Source: Candidatus Saganbacteria bacterium (GTDB taxonomy: Bacteria; Margulisbacteria; WOR-1; JAPLLA01). From it: a stretch of 45,268 nt of DNA. Shown piece by piece: positions 40,521 to 45,268 of this stretch; the stretch's first letter is position 1, and each line of letters starts with the position of its first letter. The stretch spans positions 15,194 through 60,461 of the forward strand of contig JAPLLA010000051.1 of the NCBI GenBank assembly GCA_026387795.1, in the 5' to 3' direction. Both the position numbers and the translations under genes were made by a program. The notes beneath the pieces are model-generated. The model saw nothing but the letters and a program-made list of their open reading frames with translations, had not been told where the DNA came from and made no database searches.

Positions 40521-41804
40521 ATGTTTGATTTAAGGGATAAAAAAGTTACGGTCTTTGGGTTGGGCAAAAGCGGGATTGCAGCAGCCAAGCGGCTAGTTAA
40601 TTTGGGGGCCAAAGTTTTTGTTACAGATGAATTTGCTGCAACTAGGTTTGATCAAGTAGTGCTTGCGGAATTAACTGGTCTGGGGGTAGAGATAGAGCTT
40701 GAGGGCCACACTGAAAAAACAGTGGATGAGGCAGACCTAATAATTTTAAGCCCTGGAGTACATTTGGATTTGGTGCTTTTAGAAGAAGCTCGAAGAAAGA
40801 GTATTCCGGTTATTTCTGAAATAGAACTCGCATATAATCTTTTAACTAAACCGATCATTGCTATTACCGGTACCAATGGCAAAACCACTACCACGACTTT
40901 GATTGGAGCATTACTCAAAGAGCATGGTTATAGGGTAGAAGTAGTGGGAAACATCGGTACCCCTTTGATTTCCGTGCATGATCAGGACCTGGATTATATT
41001 GTTACAGAAGTAAGCAGTTACCAGTTGGAAGGGATTGTTGATTTCCGACCCTATATCAGCTTGATTCTAAATATTACCCCTGACCATCTTGAGCGGCACA
41101 AGACCATGCATGCTTATGCTTCAAGTAAAGCCAATGTTTTTAAAAACCAAAAGCAAGGTGATTTTCTGGTTTATAATCTTGACCAACCGCCAGTCAAAAA
41201 GGTTGTTCCGGATAATTCTTTATTTTCCGCTCTCCCTTTTAGCAGAAAAAAAAGCCTGGATAAGGGGATGTTTGTAAAAAGAGGGAAACTGATTGTTAAA
41301 CAAAAGCAGGAAGAAGAGATTATGGATAAAAAGAAAATCTTTTTGAAAGGGGAGCATAATCTGGAAAATTGTTTGGCAGCTGCAATGGTTGCAAGATTGT
41401 GCGGGGTTTCTTCTGCTACTATTGCCAAAGTGTTGGAAGAATTTAGGGGAGTAGAACATCGCATTGAATATGTTACACGCATACATGGAATATCTTTTTA
41501 TAATGATTCCAAAGGTACCAATCCTGATTCCACGGTTGTAGCTTTAAAAGCACTTGCTCCCCGTATTACCGGAGGGAGAAAACCAGTGGTTTTAATTGCC
41601 GGTGGTAAGGATAAGGGACTGGAACTTTTGCCCATGGTCAAAGAAATCCAGTGCCGAGCCAAGGCAGTAGTGCTTTTGGGAGAGGCTAAGGAGCGCTTTC
41701 GGGATGAACTGATCCGCGCAGGATATAGTGATGTGTTTTTGGAGTCTTCCATGCAGTCCGCGGTGGAAAAGGCGCTTGATGTGGCAGAAAGGTTCCAGTT
41801 TTGA
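40521..41804 (+). CDS. murD: UDP-N-acetylmuramoylalanine-D-glutamate ligase
   Basis: A 427-residue Mur ligase. The UDP-binding start VTVFGLGKSGIAAAKRL (about 9-25), P-loop ITGTNGKTTTTT (about 114-125), EVSSYQLEGI (about 158), NITPDHLERH (about 180), EHRIE and FYNDSKGTNPDST (about 313-331) are all in order, as is LIAGGKDKGLE. It adds D-Glu to UDP-MurNAc-L-Ala in the cytoplasm. The paired-hairpin element lies before it. Its end overlaps the region of the ftsW gene. Confidence 0.95.
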   Translation: MFDLRDKKVTVFGLGKSGIAAAKRLVNLGAKVFVTDEFAATRFDQVVLAELTGLGVEIELEGHTEKTVDEADLIILSPGVHLDLVLLEEARRKSIPVISEIELAYNLLTKPIIAITGTNGKTTTTTLIGALLKEHGYRVEVVGNIGTPLISVHDQDLDYIVTEVSSYQLEGIVDFRPYISLILNITPDHLERHKTMHAYASSKANVFKNQKQGDFLVYNLDQPPVKKVVPDNSLFSALPFSRKKSLDKGMFVKRGKLIVKQKQEEEIMDKKKIFLKGEHNLENCLAAAMVARLCGVSSATIAKVLEEFRGVEHRIEYVTRIHGISFYNDSKGTNPDSTVVALKALAPRITGGRKPVVLIAGGKDKGLELLPMVKEIQCRAKAVVLLGEAKERFRDELIRAGYSDVFLESSMQSAVEKALDVAERFQF

Positions 41805-41875
41805 TATGTTTACCAATTATGAGGAGAGGGGCAGGGTCTTTAAACAGATTGTTTTGGACTTGGAAAAAACGGAAC

Positions 41876-42967
41876 ATGAAAAAAAACGCTGATTATATTT
41901 TAATGTTTACAGCTTTCTCCTTGGTTTCTATTGGAATCTTAATGATTTTTACTGCTAGCCCTGCTTTGGGTCTTTCTGCAGGGGATCCTTTTTATTTTCT
42001 AAAGCGGCATGTTTTGTCTGTGATGGTTGGTTTGGGCGCTTTTTGGATGGGGATGAAAATCAACATTGAAACCTGGAGAAAGTGGAGCTGGCATCTTTTG
42101 GGTTTAAACATGTTTTTGCTCCTTTTGATTTTTGTCCCGCATGTGGGGGTTTCGATCAGCGGTGCCAGGCGTTGGCTTGATTTTGGTCTGTTTACCATAC
42201 AGCCAAGCGAAATTGCCAAATTTATCACCGTCCTGTTTTTAGCGGATGTTCTTTCCAATGAAAAACTAAAACTAAAGGATTTCTGGAAAGGGTTTTTTCC
42301 TTATCTTTTTATTATTCTAGCCATGTGCGGATTGATATTTCTTGAGCCGGATTTAGGGACGGTCATGATTATTGTGGCCATTACTATGACCCTTTTTTTT
42401 GTGGCAGGGGCAGAACTTTCCCATTTAGGAGTTTTATTTGGTTTGGGGGTTTTGGGGATTATTGCGGTCAGCCTTAAAAGTGCGTATCGTTTGAAGCGTT
42501 TTGTTGCATATCTGGATCCATGGAAAGATCCGCAGGGGTCGGGTTTTCATATTATCCAATCCCTTTTGGCGGTGGGGTCCGGTGGGATTTTTGGATTAGG
42601 ACTCGGCCAATCAAAGCAAAAGTTCTTCTATCTGCCTCAGCAGACCACTGATTTTATTTTTGCCATACTTTGTGAAGAGACCGGATTAATTGGTGCAACC
42701 ATAGTAGTCCTTTTGTTCCTTGGTTTTGTTTTACGGGCTTTAAAAATTGCCAGGGAAGCGCCCAGCCGTTTTTATATGCTCATGGCTACAGGCGCTACCA
42801 TGTGGATTGCTATCCAGGCGTTTTTAAACCTTTCGGTTGTAATAGGGCTTCTGCCTACTACCGGGATTCCTCTTCCTTTTATTAGTTATGGTGGAACCTC
42901 AATTGTTATGCTTCTTTTTATGGTGGGGATGTTGGTCAGAATTTCCTCCTTAGGAAATAAAGTATGA
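41876..42967 (+). CDS. ftsW: Cell division SEDS glycosyltransferase FtsW
   Basis: A frame is open from TTG 41801, overlapping murD, but homology starts with DYILMFTAFSLVSIGILMIF just after the ATG at 41876; I use that start (363 residues). It has only a weak ribosome site. Signatures are GARRWLDFGLFTIQPSEIAK, EPDLGTVMI, PWKDPQGSGFHIIQSLLAVGSGG, QTTDFIFAILCEETGLIGA and GIPLPFISYGGTS. About 10 membrane helices. FtsW polymerises septal glycan from lipid II with a class B PBP. Its place between murD and murG is the normal dcw cluster order and separates it from rodA. Confidence 0.92.
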   Translation: MKKNADYILMFTAFSLVSIGILMIFTASPALGLSAGDPFYFLKRHVLSVMVGLGAFWMGMKINIETWRKWSWHLLGLNMFLLLLIFVPHVGVSISGARRWLDFGLFTIQPSEIAKFITVLFLADVLSNEKLKLKDFWKGFFPYLFIILAMCGLIFLEPDLGTVMIIVAITMTLFFVAGAELSHLGVLFGLGVLGIIAVSLKSAYRLKRFVAYLDPWKDPQGSGFHIIQSLLAVGSGGIFGLGLGQSKQKFFYLPQQTTDFIFAILCEETGLIGATIVVLLFLGFVLRALKIAREAPSRFYMLMATGATMWIAIQAFLNLSVVIGLLPTTGIPLPFISYGGTSIVMLLFMVGMLVRISSLGNKV

Positions 42968-44049
42968 AAATAGTGATTGCCTGCGGTGGAACGGGCGGAC
43001 ATATCTATCCTGCTTTGGCCTTGGCAGAAAGAATAACTGAAAAGCGGATTGCGGAACCGATTTTTATTGTAGGAAAAGAAGGATTAGAAGCTAAAATTGT
43101 GGGAAGGGAAGGGTATTCTTTTTTCACGGTGAGCGCACGCGGTCTTAAACGCAAGCTTTCTTATCAGGCGTTATCTGCCCCTTTTGTCACTCTGCTTGGT
43201 TTTTTTCAGGCTTTTTCCGTATTAAAAAAAATTAGGCCTAATGTAGTTATTGCTACTGGAGGTTATGTTAGTCTGCCGGTTGTGACAGCTGCTTTTTTGC
43301 TTAAGATCCCTGCCATGCTTTTGGAGCAAAATGCAATCCTTGGGGTTTCTAATCGGATGCTTCTCCCTTTAGTAAAATATATTGCAGTTTCTTTTGCTGA
43401 GACTGGGCGTAGGTATCCTAATTCTAAAATTGTTGTTACCGGCAACCCTGTGAGGAAAAGAATTATTGAAAAACAAAAAAAAGAAGCTTTACGGGAATTA
43501 GGATTAGACCCAAATAAAAAAGTCCTGTTAGTTGTAGGAGGAAGCCAAGGGGCAAAGAGTATTAACCGGTTAATGGTTGAGATGTATCCCCTTTTTAAAA
43601 ATGCAGATTTTCAAGTGCTGCACATTGCAGGGAGCAGGGATTTTGTTTGGGTAAAAGAAGTGGTAGACAAGGATTCTTTTTCGCATTATAAGCTATACGA
43701 TTATGTTTTTGACATGGCCCCTTTTTATGCTGCTGCGGATCTAGTGCTATCTAGGGCAGGAGCAACTGCTATAGCGGAAATCATGGCCAGGCACATCCCT
43801 TCGGTTTTGATCCCTTTTCCTTATGCAGCAGAAAACCATCAAGAACTAAATGCCGAGATTTTAAAAGGGGAGGGTGCCACGGAAGTGTGTTTGGAAAAAG
43901 GATTAAAAGCGGAAAACTTATTTAAAGTGATAGTTGATATTATTTCCAATGATGCTAGATTGTCTTTGATGTCAAAGGGATGCCAAAAAGTACAGCCAAT
44001 AGATGCTACGGATCAAGTGTTAACTTTACTGGGGAAATTAGGGGCATAA
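42964..44049 (+). CDS. murG: UDP-GlcNAc:lipid I N-acetylglucosaminyltransferase
   Basis: A 361-residue GT28 enzyme. The first glycine loop IACGGTGGHIYPALALAE (5-22), the second GGYVSLP (about 100), LLEQNAILGVSNR (about 120), VTGNPVRKRI, VVGGSQGAKSINRL (about 192) and SRAGATAIAEIMA with the PFPYAAENHQELNAE segment (about 262-300) are complete. It converts lipid I to lipid II at the inner face of the membrane. Its ATG overlaps the ftsW stop by 4 nt. Confidence 0.95.
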   Translation: MKIVIACGGTGGHIYPALALAERITEKRIAEPIFIVGKEGLEAKIVGREGYSFFTVSARGLKRKLSYQALSAPFVTLLGFFQAFSVLKKIRPNVVIATGGYVSLPVVTAAFLLKIPAMLLEQNAILGVSNRMLLPLVKYIAVSFAETGRRYPNSKIVVTGNPVRKRIIEKQKKEALRELGLDPNKKVLLVVGGSQGAKSINRLMVEMYPLFKNADFQVLHIAGSRDFVWVKEVVDKDSFSHYKLYDYVFDMAPFYAAADLVLSRAGATAIAEIMARHIPSVLIPFPYAAENHQELNAEILKGEGATEVCLEKGLKAENLFKVIVDIISNDARLSLMSKGCQKVQPIDATDQVLTLLGKLGA

Positions 44050-44052
44050 TCA

Positions 44053-45268
44053 ATGGCAAAACCAAAAATGGAACGAGTTAAAAATGTGCATTTATTGGGG
44101 ATTGGTGGGGTTGGTGTAAGCGCCATTGCCAAGATCCTTTTTCAGATGGGTTTTCAGGTTTCCGGATCCGATGTAAAAGAATCTTCCAACACAATGCGTC
44201 TTAAGGATTTAGGTGTTAAGGTTTTTATTGACCACGATCCTTCCCAGGTACGCTTTGCAGATATGGTTGTGTATTCCTCTGCAGTGGCTGCGAATAATGT
44301 GGAAATGCAAGAAGCTCGTGCGCGGGATATTCCTATTTACCAAAGGGCAGAAGTTTTAGCTTGGATCATGGACCAGTTTCCAAAGCGTATTGCTGTGGCT
44401 GGGACACACGGTAAAACCACTACCAGTTCCATGTTGGCGCATATCTTTTCGGATTTAGGCTATGACCCTACTTTTTTAATTGGTGCGCAGATGGACCATA
44501 ATGAAGGAAATGCCAAGTTGGGCAAGGGGCAGATGGTGGTTGCAGAAGCGGATGAAAGCGATAAGTCTTTTCTCTGTCTTAATCCAAATATTGAGGTCAT
44601 TACAAATATAGAAACAGACCATATGGAAAATTTTGGTACCTTGGATAAGATCCTCCAAGTCTTCCAGGAATTTGCCGGAAAATTGGGGAGGGGAGATCGT
44701 TTGGTCCTTTGCGGGGACCAGGAAAACAACCAATGGTTAATGAAAAAACTGTCGAAAGAGATTGAACTCATTACTTATGGTTTAAATCCGGGGAACATTT
44801 GGCAGGCGCAAAAAATGAAGTTTTTTGAAATCAGCTCTTCTTTTGAGGTCTATAAAGAAGGGGTTTTAAAAGGTGAAATGTTCCTATCTATTCCCGGATG
44901 GCAAAATGTTTTGAATAGTTTAGCTGCGATTACTGTTTCGGATTTGTTCGGCTGCGACCTCAACTTAGTGTTTGGAAGCCTTCGGACTTTTAAAGGAGCG
45001 GAGCGCAGGTTTCAATTGATTGGAGAGATAAATGATGTTTTGGTTTTTGATGATTATGCTCATCATCCCACGGAAATTAGGGCAACCATTGATGCGGCCA
45101 AAAAGGGGTGGCCAAACCGCAGGGTGATTTGTGTTTTCCAGCCCCATCGTTTTACGCGCACATTTTTCCTGCGCAAAGAGTTTGGCCCTGCTTTTGATTT
45201 GGCGGATGATGTGATTATTACCGATATCTATAGTGCGGGTGAAATGCCAATACAAGATATTACAGGTG
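44053..45268 (+). CDS. murC: UDP-N-acetylmuramate-L-alanine ligase (3' end outside window)
   Basis: The gene starts with ATG 3 nt after murG, with AGGGGC as a ribosome site, and is still open at the window end (405 codons seen; family about 460). Motifs: VHLLGIGGVGVSAIAK (about 12-27), GSDVKESSNT, VVYSSAVAANN, the ATP loop VAGTHGKTTTSS (about 115-126), EADESDKSFL, NIETDHMENF and FDDYAHHPTEI (about 334-344), then VFQPHRFTRT. It adds L-Ala to UDP-MurNAc. The frame is intact as far as it goes, completing murD-ftsW-murG-murC. Confidence 0.95.
   Translation, partial: MAKPKMERVKNVHLLGIGGVGVSAIAKILFQMGFQVSGSDVKESSNTMRLKDLGVKVFIDHDPSQVRFADMVVYSSAVAANNVEMQEARARDIPIYQRAEVLAWIMDQFPKRIAVAGTHGKTTTSSMLAHIFSDLGYDPTFLIGAQMDHNEGNAKLGKGQMVVAEADESDKSFLCLNPNIEVITNIETDHMENFGTLDKILQVFQEFAGKLGRGDRLVLCGDQENNQWLMKKLSKEIELITYGLNPGNIWQAQKMKFFEISSSFEVYKEGVLKGEMFLSIPGWQNVLNSLAAITVSDLFGCDLNLVFGSLRTFKGAERRFQLIGEINDVLVFDDYAHHPTEIRATIDAAKKGWPNRRVICVFQPHRFTRTFFLRKEFGPAFDLADDVIITDIYSAGEMPIQDITG

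Overview
The window is dense bacterial chromosome, read here as a diderm (outer-membrane-bearing) bacterium. It carries a complete-looking stretch of the peptidoglycan/division cluster (mraY-murD-ftsW-murG-murC), a second SEDS gene (rodA), an LptC/LptA-like protein, two secreted barrel-like proteins, and central metabolism (gap, pgk, gpmI, trpE, ispD). I cannot name the species. The mix, the AT-rich coding and the partly unfamiliar proteins would fit an uncultivated candidate phylum (Margulisbacteria/Saganbacteria type), but that is a low-confidence guess.

Layout. (1) 1-18,847: a surface-polysaccharide locus, all on the + strand with short gaps or 4-nt overlaps. It has a CDP-glycerol transferase-like gene cut by the window edge, a UDP-GlcNAc 4,6-dehydratase-like SDR, a sugar nucleotidyltransferase, two GT2 and six GT4-like glycosyltransferases, an O-antigen ligase/polymerase-like membrane protein, a nucleotidyltransferase-kinase fusion, a methyltransferase, an epimerase, VanZ, the initiating polyprenyl-phosphate sugar-phosphotransferase and a YdcF protein. 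By eye it is more AT-rich than the rest. (2) 18,847-21,445: a nucleotidyltransferase-fold protein and an AbiEi/AbiEii type IV toxin-antitoxin pair. (3) 21,453-27,428: a geranylgeranyl-reductase-family flavoprotein, a stand-alone M24 peptidase, a strong terminator, then an operon ispD - two half-size TauE/SafE genes - trpE - rodA. (4) 27,586-31,573 on the - strand: an LptC/OstA-like protein and an SGNH + MBOAT pair for polysaccharide O-acylation. (5) 31,689-37,223: gap, pgk, tRNA-Ala(CGC), a small secreted protein, a HepT/MntA type VII toxin-antitoxin pair, gpmI and, divergently, secG. (6) 37,245-45,268: an MscS-like membrane protein, two secreted barrel-like proteins, a terminator, and mraY-murD-ftsW-murG-murC, with murC running off the end.

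The most unusual things are in the non-coding DNA. A repeat made of two oppositely oriented hairpins occurs before pgk and again before murD. Its GGAAACC/GGTTTCC arms are conserved and its inner stems change in a compensatory way. Promoters fall into two classes: genes with no Shine-Dalgarno sequence have a -10 box only 6-14 nt from the start codon (wbaP-like, abiEi, ispD, lptC-like, mntA, gpmI, secG), which suggests leaderless mRNAs, while gap, mraY and the MBOAT gene have 31-38 nt between the -10 box and the start codon and a Shine-Dalgarno sequence. gpmI and secG are driven by divergent promoters whose -35 boxes lie on the same bases. The MBOAT gene appears to start at an AUU codon. All of this was read by eye; no database search was possible.
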